A DNA stretch of 64,000 nt from Smithellaceae bacterium (GTDB taxonomy: Bacteria > Desulfobacterota > Syntrophia > Syntrophales > Smithellaceae). Positions 1 through 8,287 of the stretch are shown piece by piece. The notes below the pieces were generated by a model. The model searched no databases. It saw nothing but the letters and a program-made list of their open reading frames with translations, and was not told the DNA's origin. The stretch covers positions 1-64,000 of the forward strand of contig JAUYFM010000032.1 of the NCBI GenBank assembly GCA_030690945.1, given 5' to 3'. The position numbers and the translations under genes were made by a program. Within the stretch, counting starts at the first letter, position 1. Each line of letters begins with the position of its first letter.

Positions 1-136
1 TTGTGAAATGGGAGTCTGTAACGTTCTGCCAACCGTTTGTGAAGGCACTTTTGAAAACCTGTTTTTCAGGTCTTAAAAGCAGCCGTTGGGTGGGGGATTT
101 TCAAGTGGCCACAGGTGGGGGATTTTGGGTGGCCAC
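1..136. mobile_element. End of an IS21-like insertion sequence (partial)
   Basis: Two near-identical direct repeats, each a GTGGGGGATTTT core followed by GTGGCCAC, lie at 90-112 and 115-136. Repeated blocks of this wording are typical of the multiple terminal repeats of IS21-family elements, where transposase binds. The element itself would lie off the left edge; no istA or istB is in the window. The repeat block ends exactly where the group II intron reading frame breaks (about 138), so the IS probably truncated the intron. The long + strand reading frame across 3-788 is a shadow of the intron RNA and not a gene. The family call is from memory of IS21 ends. Confidence 0.5.
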
Positions 137-137
137 C

Positions 138-371
138 CGGGGCGCTGCCGCCGTTCCTCTTAACAGTCTGCCAAGCAGCATAAAGGGTTTTCGATCGGTA
201 AAGCTTATCAATCAGACTGAACCAAACTTCTCCTTTCACCCCCTTGTCGAGGGCTTCCAGCATGCGATCTGTCCACACAGAACGTTCCACCCAATCCATT
301 GCCCGGGTTTCTTCCGTTTGTTTAGTCCCGCAGGACACTTCCACGGTTTTGTTTTCGCTCTCTATAAACAT
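138..371 (-). pseudogene. ltrA: Truncated group II intron reverse transcriptase/maturase
   Basis: The first about 77 residues match the N-terminus of LtrA-type intron-encoded proteins: a lead segment with W-V-E-R-S-V-W-T-D-R-M, then KGEVWFSLIDKLY, then AAWQTVKRNGGSA. After that last motif (normally followed by GVDGQ and the RT domain) the frame runs into IS21-like terminal repeats and stops. RT motifs, the maturase X domain and the endonuclease domain are all absent, so it is a dead fragment. It sits inside the intron as expected for a domain IV ORF. Confidence 0.75.
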
Positions 372-830
372 CTTGCATCCACTTTCCTGCGTCCCTTTGC
401 TCCACAGGCATTACCCCGCTTCTTCGCTACTATGGACGCTCTGACTCCTGTCCGGCGGGCTCTTCGTATCCTTATCAGGGACAATGAACTACCGTCTCGA
501 TCCGGACAGGTCTCCCCGGTTCACCTGGCGCGACCTTCCAAACATTCCGTCACCAAACACCCGACGAGCCCTGCCATCGCTTCTTCGCTGCTCACCCAGC
601 GTGACAGGCTTCCCGGTCTCTTCATCTCTCCGGGTCTGGACTTCGCCTTGAATCCGCAGACTCATCGCTACGTAAGGCCGAATCGTGTTCGTCATCCTAC
701 GGACTGCTTATTCGCTTCCGGTTGCTCTCCACCCCGCCTCACGGCGACGCAGTTACCTTCAACTATCGGGGGTGAGCATCCCCCGTGAGAGGACTTTCAC
801 CTCTCTGGTCGCGCCCGCTTCCGGGCGCAC
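138..830 (-). mobile_element. 5' half of a group II intron, truncated
   Basis: Read on the minus strand, the segment starts at 830 with GTGCGCCCGG followed by AGCGGGCGCG, the canonical 5' end of a bacterial group II intron. It continues through a highly structured, GC-rich stretch expected for domains I-III and then enters the start of an intron-encoded reverse transcriptase at 371. The RT frame is cut at about 138 by IS21-like sequence, so domains V and VI and the 3' splice site are missing and the intron cannot splice or move on its own. The 5' exon side is 831-888. Confidence 0.75.
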
Positions 831-888
831 GGATTCCCGGTCACCCGGCATGCGCTGGGCAATGACAAATCAGGCGGCTTGAAGAACA

Positions 889-1485
889 TCATTTCATCTT
901 GTCGAGAAGATTACGGAAGACTTCAATCGGCTGGGCGCCGACGATTTTGTATTTGTTGTTGACGATAAACAAGGGCACACCCGTCAAGCCGATCAATTGC
1001 CCTTCCCTTCCGGCTTCATCCAAACGTGACGCATAGCGCCCGTCATTTACCACAGCAAGCGTCTCTTTTGCATCCAAGCCGCTTTTGGCGGCAATGGCGG
1101 CAATCACATCCTGGTTGCCGAGATCCTGGCCTTCTGTAAAATAAGCGTAAAAAATATCCTCATGAAAAGAATCATAGCGGCCTGCGTCGCGGGCATATTC
1201 GCTGGCCATCAGCGCCAATCTGGAATTGGAAAGAAGCGCCCGGTCGCCGAAAACAACGCCCACCTCTTTCCCCCGCGCCCGCAATTGCTCATAAAACGAA
1301 GAAAGGTCGTGACCTTTGAATCTCTCGGAGAGCAATACACCTTGGGGCGGCGTCTCCGGATGCAACTCGTAACTCACCCACGTCTCTTCGATTGCGTATT
1401 TTTTTTTCAGTTGGTCGACAAGGCCCTTGCCGATATAACAGAAGGGTCAGATGTAATCGGAAAAGATTTTGAAGTTGATCATCAT
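889..1485 (-). CDS. FrnE/DsbA-like oxidoreductase, predicted selenoprotein (UxxC)
   Basis: A 198-residue thioredoxin-fold protein of the DsbA/FrnE (2-hydroxychromene carboxylate isomerase-like) family. A plain ORF call starts only at an internal GTG (1377) and loses the active site. Reading upstream in the same frame to ATG 1485 (GAGG six bases before it) gives MMINFKIFSDYI, then UGA at 1449-1447, then PFCYIGKGL. The UGA stands exactly where family members carry the first Cys of the CPFC active site, so Sec13-Pro-Phe-Cys16 is predicted. A hairpin suited to a bacterial SECIS follows. The C-terminal part keeps the family's cis-Pro loop (TGVPLF). It lies 28 bases downstream of yetF. The alternative, a nonsense mutation, is less likely because the frame is intact on both sides. 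Function would be thiol/disulfide exchange in the cytoplasm; no signal peptide is seen. Confidence 0.8.
1415..1433 (-). promoter_or_regulatory. Candidate bacterial SECIS hairpin of the FrnE-like gene
   Basis: Just downstream of UGA 1449-1447 the mRNA reads UCGGCAAG-GGC-CUUGUCGA, an 8-bp stem (one G-U) with a GGC loop. The loop begins 22 nucleotides after the UGA and opens with G, which fits the known spacing and loop rule for bacterial SECIS elements that recruit SelB. SelA, SelB, SelD and tRNA-Sec are not in this window. Confidence 0.6.
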
Positions 1486-1513
1486 TTTATGCCTCAATTG
1501 TAAAAGTTTCGCA

Positions 1514-2038
1514 CTATTGCTGCTTAGAGATGATTTTATGAGCTTTCCTTCGCCTGGTCGTTTTCTTATGGAGCTCAGTAGAGAGGACACTAACATTGCC
1601 GTCAACCTCCAGCACCGCTAAATCTACCTCTGATACGGAGGCAACACCATGCTCCCGGATCACTTCCATCAGTTCATCCTCCGTGATCCCGGCGTTCTTC
1701 ATATGTGAAGATAATATTTTCCCCTGAAACACAAGCATGATGGCCTCACCCTGGATTGCCTTTTCGAACTTAGGAAAGCGGAGCTGTAATCGTTTGAGAA
1801 TGAAATTGACCACAAACAAAGAAGCCGCGGCGACGAGGCCCCCTGTGAGTGTTGAATCGGGACCTACCATGGCGTTTTGTACCGCATTGCTGATCAACAG
1901 AATAAACACCAGATCATAAACGGAAAGCTGAGCCAGTTCTTTCTTACCGAACAGACGAATGGCCAAGATGATAAAAAAGTAAACGGCAACAGAACTGAAG
2001 ATGATCCGGATATAGTTGTTTTGTAAAATGTCCATCAT
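1514..2038 (-). CDS. YetF-like membrane protein (DUF421)
   Basis: A 174-residue member of the DUF421/YetF family. Three hydrophobic helices occupy roughly residues 10-28, 38-58 and 65-82, with the family signature G-K-K-E-L-A-Q-L-S-V-Y-D-L between the first two. A soluble alpha/beta tail follows (residues 90-160) with the typical QGEAIMLVFQGKIL start and an E-D-E-L-M-E-V-I-R helix. The last 15 residues are very basic. The biochemical role of the family is not firmly known. The ATGATG start at 2038 has only a weak ribosome site. It is the likely first gene of a two-gene unit with the FrnE-like selenoprotein downstream. Confidence 0.8.
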   Translation of the reverse strand: MMDILQNNYIRIIFSSVAVYFFIILAIRLFGKKELAQLSVYDLVFILLISNAVQNAMVGPDSTLTGGLVAAASLFVVNFILKRLQLRFPKFEKAIQGEAIMLVFQGKILSSHMKNAGITEDELMEVIREHGVASVSEVDLAVLEVDGNVSVLSTELHKKTTRRRKAHKIISKQQ

Positions 2039-2161
2039 AGAAATCGTTTAATATTTATTTGTCCTGAAAATCAAGTTAATTGAGTCGATGTGCAAATAGT
2101 TAAATCAAGGACAGGGTTTTGCCCGAGTGTGCGACAAATTTATGGGTAGAGCAGTTTTTCA

Positions 2162-2387
2162 CCCCTCTTTAGCAAAGAGGGGTTGGGGGAGATTTGCGGG
2201 AGTAGAAATATTCTCATGCTTTTATTACAAATCCCCCCTACCCCCCCTTTTCCAATGGGGGGAATACGTCTCTGCAGGGAATATGGCGCCCAGAGACCTT
2301 TGAAAATTGTCATTTCGAGGAGCGAGAGCGACGAGAAATCTCAGATATTATGCACTGTTAAAGATTTCTCCCTACGGTCGAAATGAC
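2162..2387. repeat. Intergenic palindromic repeats between 2039 and 2456
   Basis: This 418-bp gap holds no gene. At 2162-2182 is a CCCCTCTTT/AAAGAGGGG hairpin, and at 2228-2261 a run of C followed by a matching G run; together they form the common CAAATCCCCC-type interspersed element. At 2309-2387 a second element has outer inverted ends GTCATTTCGA and TCGAAATGAC, with GAGAAATCT/AGATTTCTC inside. Similar ends recur near 49.4 kb and 63.5 kb. Confidence 0.65.
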
Positions 2388-2456
2388 AGAATTGGCGATT
2401 ATTCAAAGCTCTCGCCCATAAATTTGTCGCAGACCCGTTTTGCCCTTCCAGTCAAA

Positions 2457-3380
2457 TTATACCGCCCCGGTTTTTCGGTGGCGGTAGTAGCGCAAGGGGA
2501 TCACGATGACAAAGAAGGGGATCATATACATGGCGGCAACCATTGGTTCGACGGGACCGAAGAACTGGGACGAGAAAACGATCACCAGCACGTTATTGAT
2601 ATTCCCCACCATGACCGCGCCCGCCAGTTGATTTGCAAGCGTTCCTTTTCTGAAGAAAAGAATTCCAACCACGCAGTAAATCGTCGCAAGCACAAATACC
2701 ACAACCGTCGCCAGAATAATCACGGAAGGTTCCTTTTTGAAGAACGGCGCGTAGCGATAGAAGACGCCAAAATTGATCAGGACGAACAGGAGTAGTGAAA
2801 CAGGAAATTGGATTTTCAGAATCGGCGCGACAAGCTTCGGCATGAGGTATCTGATGATTTCAACAGCGATGATGGGTATGAACATTACCAATGCCAGCAT
2901 ACGCAACATGGCCAAAAAGGAAATCGTCAGTTCCCTTGCCGCGACAATCTTAATAAGCGCCGGCAGCGTAAACGGTACCAGTACCGATGTAATGACGACC
3001 ACAACCAGGACCAGAGAACTATTGCCTTTCACCATATTCGATATCATCGGAGCGACAACACCGGTAGAAACACCTGTCAGAAACAACGCGGACAAAGCAT
3101 AAGCCGGAGCAACAAAATAAAAAATGAAATAAATAATGACAGGCAGAACAGCAAGCTTCAAAACCGTAAACGCAAGAATCTGTCCAATGTGGCCTTTGAG
3201 CGCCTTCCAGACAGACTCCAAATCAATGGAGAGATAACTCAGGAAGAAATTAATCATCACGCAATACACGGGAAAAGCCTGAAATAAAGACCCGAAGTCA
3301 GGAAAAATAATGGCAATGATCATGGAAGAGATGACCGCAATGACGAGCATAACTTCATTCAGGTAAAATGGCATTTGCAT
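2457..3380 (-). CDS. Bile acid:sodium symporter-family transporter
   Basis: A 307-residue protein with about nine or ten hydrophobic segments over its whole length and a short basic tail (RYYRHRKTGAV). The overall pattern, with a conserved G-V-S-T-G-V-V-A-P helix near residue 105 and a polar break in the helix around G-N-I-N-N-V-L-V near residue 265, is that of the BASS (bile acid:Na+ symporter) superfamily, whose bacterial members carry organic anions. Substrate cannot be told from sequence. No clear Shine-Dalgarno precedes the start. It stands alone between repeat-rich gaps; 3381-3484 holds a short CCCCCTAAAGGGGG hairpin that may end transcription. Confidence 0.65.
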   Translation of the reverse strand: MQMPFYLNEVMLVIAVISSMIIAIIFPDFGSLFQAFPVYCVMINFFLSYLSIDLESVWKALKGHIGQILAFTVLKLAVLPVIIYFIFYFVAPAYALSALFLTGVSTGVVAPMISNMVKGNSSLVLVVVVITSVLVPFTLPALIKIVAARELTISFLAMLRMLALVMFIPIIAVEIIRYLMPKLVAPILKIQFPVSLLLFVLINFGVFYRYAPFFKKEPSVIILATVVVFVLATIYCVVGILFFRKGTLANQLAGAVMVGNINNVLVIVFSSQFFGPVEPMVAAMYMIPFFVIVIPLRYYRHRKTGAV

Positions 3381-3484
3381 GGATGTGAAATATCAGAGAG
3401 CGTTTATCTTATCAATATAAAAATAGGCGCAAGGCTGAAGACTGACCCCCTAAAGGGGGCGCGAGACTGAAGGAAAAAAGAAGA

Positions 3485-3631
3485 TTATGGCTTTACAATA
3501 CTATGATCAACATGGCGCATAAACAGCACGAAGGGCAGCAGACAGAGCATCAGAATGGCCAGAACAAAAAAAACATCATTGAAGGACATCATATACGCCT
3601 GCCTTAGAAGTTCATTATAAATAAGAATTGA
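3485..3631 (-). pseudogene. C-terminal remnant of an EmrB-type MFS exporter
   Basis: Directly after the stop of the emrA-like gene the minus strand holds an open frame whose last 38 codons read QAYMMSFNDVFFVLAILM and onward to a terminal VKP. This matches the last transmembrane helix and tail of DHA2-family drug exporters (EmrB), which normally follow emrA. Everything N-terminal of this helix is missing, so emrB has been deleted except for its 3' end. An internal ATG could give a short membrane peptide, but there is no reason to think it works. Confidence 0.65.
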
Positions 3632-4714
3632 TCACTCCACCGTGATAACCGGTTCTACAGACATGCCAATCCTTAAGAGCTTATCCGGATCGGTACCGGC
3701 ATCAAGAATAATCTTAACCGGAATTCGCTGCACGACTTTGACGTAATTTCCGGTGGCATTTTCCGGCGGAAAAAGCGAAAAAGCCGCCCCCGTCCCCGCC
3801 ATAAGGCTTTCAACTTTGCCGGAAAATTTCCTGCCGGGATAAGAATCAACTTTAATGACCACCTTCTGTCCTGGCTTGACTTTTTCGAGCTGAGTCTCTT
3901 TGTAATTGGCTATGATCCAGACATCATCCAGAGAAACTATCGCCATCAGGGGCTGACCAGCCTGAATCTGATTACCTGTCTCCACCGATTTCTTCGTTAC
4001 ATACCCCGAGGATGGCGCATAAATTGCCGTATAGCTTTTCTTCAAGCGGTCAGCCTCCAGTGTTTCCTGCTTTTGTCTCAAGGATGATTTTTGTGATACT
4101 TGCCCTGCCTCCATCTGTTTAATCAGCGCACGTTGGGTTTCCAGCGCAGCCTTGGCCTGGCTTACCTGTTCTTTTGCCGATTCCACAAGGGCAAGATTGC
4201 CTTCATAAGCCGTTTTTGCCTTTTCGTGTTGTTCTTCGGCAATGATCTTCTTGGCAAAGAGGCGTTCCATGCGTTGTAAATCCATTTCCGATTGCTTTAG
4301 ATTAACAACCTGAAGCCTGAGATTGGCTTTGACGGATTCCAACCGGAAATTAAATTCCGCAAGTTGTTTGCGGGCAACTTCTGCGCGCGAGCCTATCTCG
4401 TCAAGCCTTGCCTTTTCAGCTCCCACGGTCGATTCAGATTCCCTCACTTTTACACTGTAATCCTGATCATCAATTTCCAGCAATATGGCCTTCTCTTTAA
4501 CAAACTGGTTGTCTTTTACCAGCAGGGTTTTGACGGTCCCGGGCACTTTGGACGCCACCACATGTATTCTTCCCGTAACATAGGCGTCCTCTGTCGAAAT
4601 GTGTGTATTTCGATATTGTTGATAAATGTAAAATCCACCGACAATGATAACAATAACCACTACCAGAACAATTAGGCCAAGGCGGCCTCTAAGTTTATTA
4701 ATGATATCGTTCAT
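3632..4714 (-). CDS. emrA: EmrA/HlyD-family membrane fusion protein
   Basis: A 360-residue [11 protein letters not shown] adaptor. One N-terminal membrane anchor spans residues 13-33, then the EmrA hallmark THISTEDAYVTGRI. A lipoyl half (VKTLLVKDNQFVKEKAILLEID), a long helical hairpin (about 75-210, rich in Glu/Lys/Gln), the second lipoyl half (YAPSSGYVTKKSVETGNQI) and a beta-barrel domain follow. In the family this protein links an inner-membrane MFS exporter (EmrB) to an outer-membrane channel. Here the emrB gene downstream is reduced to a tail, so the adaptor is orphaned in this locus and may serve another pump or be decaying. The start at 4714 has a GGAG-type ribosome site. Confidence 0.85.
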   Translation of the reverse strand: MNDIINKLRGRLGLIVLVVVIVIIVGGFYIYQQYRNTHISTEDAYVTGRIHVVASKVPGTVKTLLVKDNQFVKEKAILLEIDDQDYSVKVRESESTVGAEKARLDEIGSRAEVARKQLAEFNFRLESVKANLRLQVVNLKQSEMDLQRMERLFAKKIIAEEQHEKAKTAYEGNLALVESAKEQVSQAKAALETQRALIKQMEAGQVSQKSSLRQKQETLEADRLKKSYTAIYAPSSGYVTKKSVETGNQIQAGQPLMAIVSLDDVWIIANYKETQLEKVKPGQKVVIKVDSYPGRKFSGKVESLMAGTGAAFSLFPPENATGNYVKVVQRIPVKIILDAGTDPDKLLRIGMSVEPVITVE

Positions 4715-4891
4715 ACACGCTCCGGATTTACCCTTGCAAGAGAACTGTATTTATTATGTTTATCACAAATATTTGTGGAGCATATTGGGGTTGCCAGTTA
4801 GTGTCAAGAAAATTACAATTTTACTGACAAATGGAATAAAATCACAATCAAAAAGCGCTTATCTAATTAAAATCTTTCACTTTGTAATATG

Positions 4892-4921
4892 TTGACTTAT
4901 GGTCAATTTTTTGCTTAGAAT
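4892..4921 (+). promoter_or_regulatory. Putative sigma-70 promoter of the acyl-CoA dehydrogenase gene
   Basis: TTGACT (4892-4897) and TAGAAT (4916-4921) are separated by 18 bases, about 50 bases before the chosen start codon at 4971. The surrounding 4715-4890 is AT-rich, as expected for a promoter region between divergent genes. Confidence 0.45.
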
Positions 4922-4970
4922 AACAGGCCCAAAAGCTTCTACTTTACTGGGTAAAAGGAGAACCAAAATT

Positions 4971-6803
4971 ATGGCATCAAATTTTTTGTATTCAACCCGC
5001 GAACACAAGTTTATTTTTAAAGAATGGCTCGACATGTCCAAGGTCTTTGAGGCCGGTCGTTTCAAAGGAGGCTATTCCGTTGACGACATCGATTCCATCC
5101 TGGAAAACGCAATGAAAATAGCCAAAGAAGTAGTTGCGCCCACCAACGAGGACGGCGATACAATTCACGCCGTGTATAAAAACGGCAAAGTTACTGTTCC
5201 CGAATCCTTCATGAAGCCTTACTGGACTGTCCAGGAAAGCGGCCTGGGCTCCAGCAATGCCGATCACAGTGACCCGAGTTCTCTGCCTTTGTGTATATTG
5301 GGCGCGACCAATGAATACATGGGCGCCGCTAATGCGGCCTCGGGTCCCTACGTCATGGCGACCACGGGCGCGGTCGGCCTGATCCGCGACTTCGGCAGCG
5401 ATAAGGTTAAAAATATATTCCTGGCCAAAATGTATTCCGGCCAGTGGGCCGGCACCATGGATCTGACCGAACCCAACAGCGGCTCGGATGTCGGCGATAT
5501 CGTCACCAAGGCCACCCCCACCAATGAACCCGGCATTTATAATATTGTCGGCACGAAATGCTTCATCACCGGCGGCGATCAAAATATTACCGAAAACATC
5601 ATCCACCTGACGCTGGCCCGCATTGAAGGCAGCGCCAAGGGCACCAAGGGAATATCCCTGTTTGTCGTTCCGAAATACTGGCACAATGAGGCCGGAGAAA
5701 TCGGTGAATTCAACGACGTCAACTGCGGCGGCGTCGAACACAAATTGGGTCTCCGGGGATCGGCCACCAGCATCATTAATTTTGGCGAAGAAAACAAGTG
5801 CCGGGGCTACCTCCTGGGTAATGCCCCAGTGGAAGGAAAAGGCGAAGGCATGGCCCAGATGTTCCAGATGATGAACGAAGAACGCACCATGACGGGACTG
5901 GCGGCTAATGCGGCAGCCACGGTATCCTACAACAATGCGGCCATGTACGCCGCCGGGCGTATTCAGGGACGTCAGCTCACCAACCCCAAAGCAGGCCGTG
6001 TTCCCATCATTAATCACGAAGATGTGCGCCGCATGCTGATGTATCAGAAGTCCATCACCGAGGCCAGCCGCGCGATGATATCCATGTCCTACTACTGTCT
6101 GGATATCGCGGAAAACACCGCCGATGAAAACGAACGAAAACGCGCCAAGGCTTTTGTGGAAGTCAACATACCGATCGTCAAAGCCTGGTGTTCGGATATG
6201 GCGTTCCTCAGCATTTCCGAAGCGATGCAGTGCTACGGCGGTTATGGCTTCTCCGAGGATTACCCGATCGCCCAACAGCTTCGGGACAGCCGGATTTACC
6301 CCATCTGGGAAGGCACCAACTTCATTCAGTCCATGGACCTCATCGGCCGCAAATGGATGATGGCCGGGGGACAGGTATTTGCCTTGTGGTTTGCAGAATT
6401 GGAAAAATTTGTCGCCGATAATAAAGATGATAAAAATTTAAGTGCGCAGGTCGCTCTGCTTGCCGAGGCCTTGAACCAGTACAAGGACATCCAGGGAACG
6501 ATGGCCGGATACCTGGGCCAGGGCAAGTTCGGCATGATCGGTTTCTTTGCCACACGAATCCTTCATGCTACCGGCTATATCTATGGAGCGAAGCTTCTGC
6601 TGGAACACGCCCTGATCGCTCAGAAGAAAATCGATGAGATCGGCAAGGAACATTTTGAATACCCTTACTACGCCGGGAAAGTAGCTTCGGCGAAGTTCTT
6701 CGCCCATAACATGCTTCCCAACGTGGGACTGATCCTGCGCGTCATCAAGGAAGGCGATAATTCCGTGATGGAAATCCCCGAAGCATCCTATCTGCTGGAA
6801 TAA
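4971..6803 (+). CDS. Acyl-CoA dehydrogenase, large DmdC-like subfamily
   Basis: A 610-residue FAD enzyme that oxidises an acyl-CoA to the 2,3-enoyl-CoA. Starting at ATG 4971 uses a perfect AAAGGAG at 4954-4960; an upstream in-frame ATG at 4899 lies inside the promoter and is not favoured. The N-terminal leader, central beta domain (MDLTEPNSGSDVGDI, then GTKCFITGGDQNI) and C-terminal helical domain with the catalytic Glu in IWEGTNFIQSMDLIGRK are clear. The extra about 130-residue C-terminal helical extension is that of the about 600-residue subfamily that includes 3-methylmercaptopropionyl-CoA dehydrogenase. The actual substrate is not shown; in a syntrophic organism fatty or aromatic-derived acyl-CoAs are likely. 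A strong hairpin terminator follows. Long frames on the opposite strand are codon-bias shadows. Confidence 0.9.
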   Translation: MASNFLYSTREHKFIFKEWLDMSKVFEAGRFKGGYSVDDIDSILENAMKIAKEVVAPTNEDGDTIHAVYKNGKVTVPESFMKPYWTVQESGLGSSNADHSDPSSLPLCILGATNEYMGAANAASGPYVMATTGAVGLIRDFGSDKVKNIFLAKMYSGQWAGTMDLTEPNSGSDVGDIVTKATPTNEPGIYNIVGTKCFITGGDQNITENIIHLTLARIEGSAKGTKGISLFVVPKYWHNEAGEIGEFNDVNCGGVEHKLGLRGSATSIINFGEENKCRGYLLGNAPVEGKGEGMAQMFQMMNEERTMTGLAANAAATVSYNNAAMYAAGRIQGRQLTNPKAGRVPIINHEDVRRMLMYQKSITEASRAMISMSYYCLDIAENTADENERKRAKAFVEVNIPIVKAWCSDMAFLSISEAMQCYGGYGFSEDYPIAQQLRDSRIYPIWEGTNFIQSMDLIGRKWMMAGGQVFALWFAELEKFVADNKDDKNLSAQVALLAEALNQYKDIQGTMAGYLGQGKFGMIGFFATRILHATGYIYGAKLLLEHALIAQKKIDEIGKEHFEYPYYAGKVASAKFFAHNMLPNVGLILRVIKEGDNSVMEIPEASYLLE

Positions 6804-6813
6804 CCATTTTTCT

Positions 6814-6841
6814 GGGGCGGGAGCAAATAGCCTCCCGCCCC
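6814..6841 (+). terminator. Rho-independent terminator after the acyl-CoA dehydrogenase
   Basis: A perfect 10-bp stem, GGGGCGGGAG with CTCCCGCCCC, has an 8-base loop and is followed by a T-rich tail (TCATTTCT). It starts 11 bases after the stop codon. Confidence 0.75.
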
Positions 6842-6938
6842 TCATTTCTGCAGAATACTTATTGATGCCCGTTGTGTTCTTTTTAATTTTATCTTTTAAT
6901 GCTAAGGTTCCGTTCGTACTCAGAAAGGAGTACCCAAC

Positions 6939-7331
6939 ATGATGAAGCCAGCAAAGAATTCTCTGGACATGGGCGTGATTGTCAGTGACATCAAGGCCAG
7001 CCTCAACTTTTATCAGAATATATTAGGGTTGGAATTTGTGGGCACATTTCCTTTATGGTTTGGCACTATGCACCGACTGCGATTCGGCACAAGCGATTTC
7101 AAACTGATTGACCCCAAAGTACTTCCTCCCCGCGGTGCGGTTGGATTGGAAAATCAACTCGGATTCCGTTATGTAACCTTCGTCATCGAGAATCTCTCTG
7201 AACTTTGTGCTGATCTTCAGAAAATCGGCATAGAATTTACTTTGCCGGAAAAAGAGCTTCGGCCCGGCGTGCGCATCGCAATGGTCAAAGATCCGGATGG
7301 CAATATCGTGGAATTTGTGGAACGAAGCTAG
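6939..7331 (+). CDS. VOC-family (glyoxalase/bleomycin-resistance fold) protein
   Basis: A 130-residue single VOC module with the beta-alpha-beta-beta-beta repeats of the fold: an N-terminal DMGVIVSDIKASLNFYQNILGLEF unit and a C-terminal MVKDPDGNIVEFVERS unit, the latter ending with the usual metal-site Glu. A His in the first half (about residue 48, M-H-R-L-R-F) could be another ligand. Members include glyoxalase I, methylmalonyl-CoA epimerase and dioxygenases; the substrate here cannot be assigned. AAAGGAG lies upstream of ATG 6939. The mtfA gene follows after 21 bases, so the two are probably cotranscribed. Confidence 0.8.
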   Translation: MMKPAKNSLDMGVIVSDIKASLNFYQNILGLEFVGTFPLWFGTMHRLRFGTSDFKLIDPKVLPPRGAVGLENQLGFRYVTFVIENLSELCADLQKIGIEFTLPEKELRPGVRIAMVKDPDGNIVEFVERS

Positions 7332-7352
7332 AACGATAAAAAGGGAATCCTT

Positions 7353-8150
7353 ATGTTTCGCTGGTGGACGAACCGCCGCCGCAAAAAGATTCTGCAAGAA
7401 TCGTTTCCTCCCGCCTGGGAGGATATTATCCGCCGGAATTTCGTTCACTACAGCATGCTGGATGATGATGAACGCAGGCGGCTGCACAAACTGATCCAGG
7501 TCTTCATCGTTGAAAAATCATGGGAGGGCTGCGGAGGACTGGCGCTCACGGATGAAATCCGCGTGACGATTTCCGCTCAGGCCTGCCTTCTTATTTTGAA
7601 CCTTCCCCACAACACTTACGAAAACGTTGAAACGATTATTGTCTATCCTTCCGACGTGGTCCTGCCTGAACGCAAACTTGGTTTTTTCGAAACCACGATG
7701 GAACCCATGGAACCCGAAGGCCCCGTTTCCGGCCAAGCATTCGAGCAGGGGCCGGTAATTTTGGCCTGGGATGCGGCCCTGCAAGGGGGACTCGAAAACG
7801 GTTCGGGCTTCAATGTGGTTTATCACGAATTTGCCCATAAATTGGATATACAGGACGGGAGAGCGGATGGTACGCCCCAACTGCGTGACAGCGCGAAATA
7901 CCGGGACTGGGTTGCGACCTGCTCTCGCGAATATCTGCGGTTACTCAAGGATATTGAAAAAGGCAAACGGACTTTCCTCGATGAATACGGCGCAACGGAT
8001 GAAGCGGAATTTTTCGCCGTGGCCACGGAGCACTTTTTTGATCAGCCGCTCCTGATGATTAAATCCGCGCCTGAACTTTACCGCGTTTTAAAAGAATTCT
8101 ATTGCCAGGATCCGGCAAAGCGTGCGGGAAAATATTTCTGCACTGTTTGA
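7353..8150 (+). CDS. mtfA: MtfA-like zinc peptidase (M90 family)
   Basis: A 265-residue member of the MtfA/M90 family. The zinc motif HEFAHKLD (about residue 157) and the downstream E-F-F-A-V-A-T-E-H-F-F segment with the third ligand are both present, as is the family N-terminus of basic residues, then SFPPAWEDIIRRNFVHY. In E. coli MtfA binds the Mlc repressor and so affects the glucose phosphotransferase gene; whether that applies here is unknown because no PTS gene is nearby. The start has AAGGGA seven bases upstream. The stop overlaps the start of a possible 39-codon ORF. Confidence 0.85.
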   Translation: MFRWWTNRRRKKILQESFPPAWEDIIRRNFVHYSMLDDDERRRLHKLIQVFIVEKSWEGCGGLALTDEIRVTISAQACLLILNLPHNTYENVETIIVYPSDVVLPERKLGFFETTMEPMEPEGPVSGQAFEQGPVILAWDAALQGGLENGSGFNVVYHEFAHKLDIQDGRADGTPQLRDSAKYRDWVATCSREYLRLLKDIEKGKRTFLDEYGATDEAEFFAVATEHFFDQPLLMIKSAPELYRVLKEFYCQDPAKRAGKYFCTV

Positions 8151-8269
8151 TGAATGTCATGGAATTAAAAGCAATAGGTGAACCGGAACGGAAAATGCGA
8201 CCGGGTAAAGACTTTTTTGATATAAAAAAGGACGCCAATGTTTTTTTCAAAAGCGTAATAAATTCTTAA
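8150..8269 (+). CDS. Possible 39-residue ORF coupled to mtfA
   Basis: The mtfA stop and an ATG overlap as TGATG at 8148-8152. The frame continues for 39 codons, is rich in Lys and Phe (FFDIKKDANVFFKSVINS at the end), and stops at 8267-8269. It fills the gap before the next gene almost entirely. No homologue is recognised, there is no separate ribosome site, and chance is a fair explanation for a frame this short. Confidence 0.25.
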   Translation: MNVMELKAIGEPERKMRPGKDFFDIKKDANVFFKSVINS

Positions 8270-8287
8270 AACACAGAGAGGCATCTT

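Noticed and set aside
3-788. Long + strand open frame of 261 codons
   Set aside because: It lies antisense to the group II intron 5' half. Frames like this are frequently called across intron RNA and have no family.
4992-6275. 427-codon minus-strand open frame
   Set aside because: Exact antisense of the acyl-CoA dehydrogenase; a result of codon bias, with His/Gly-rich nonsense composition.
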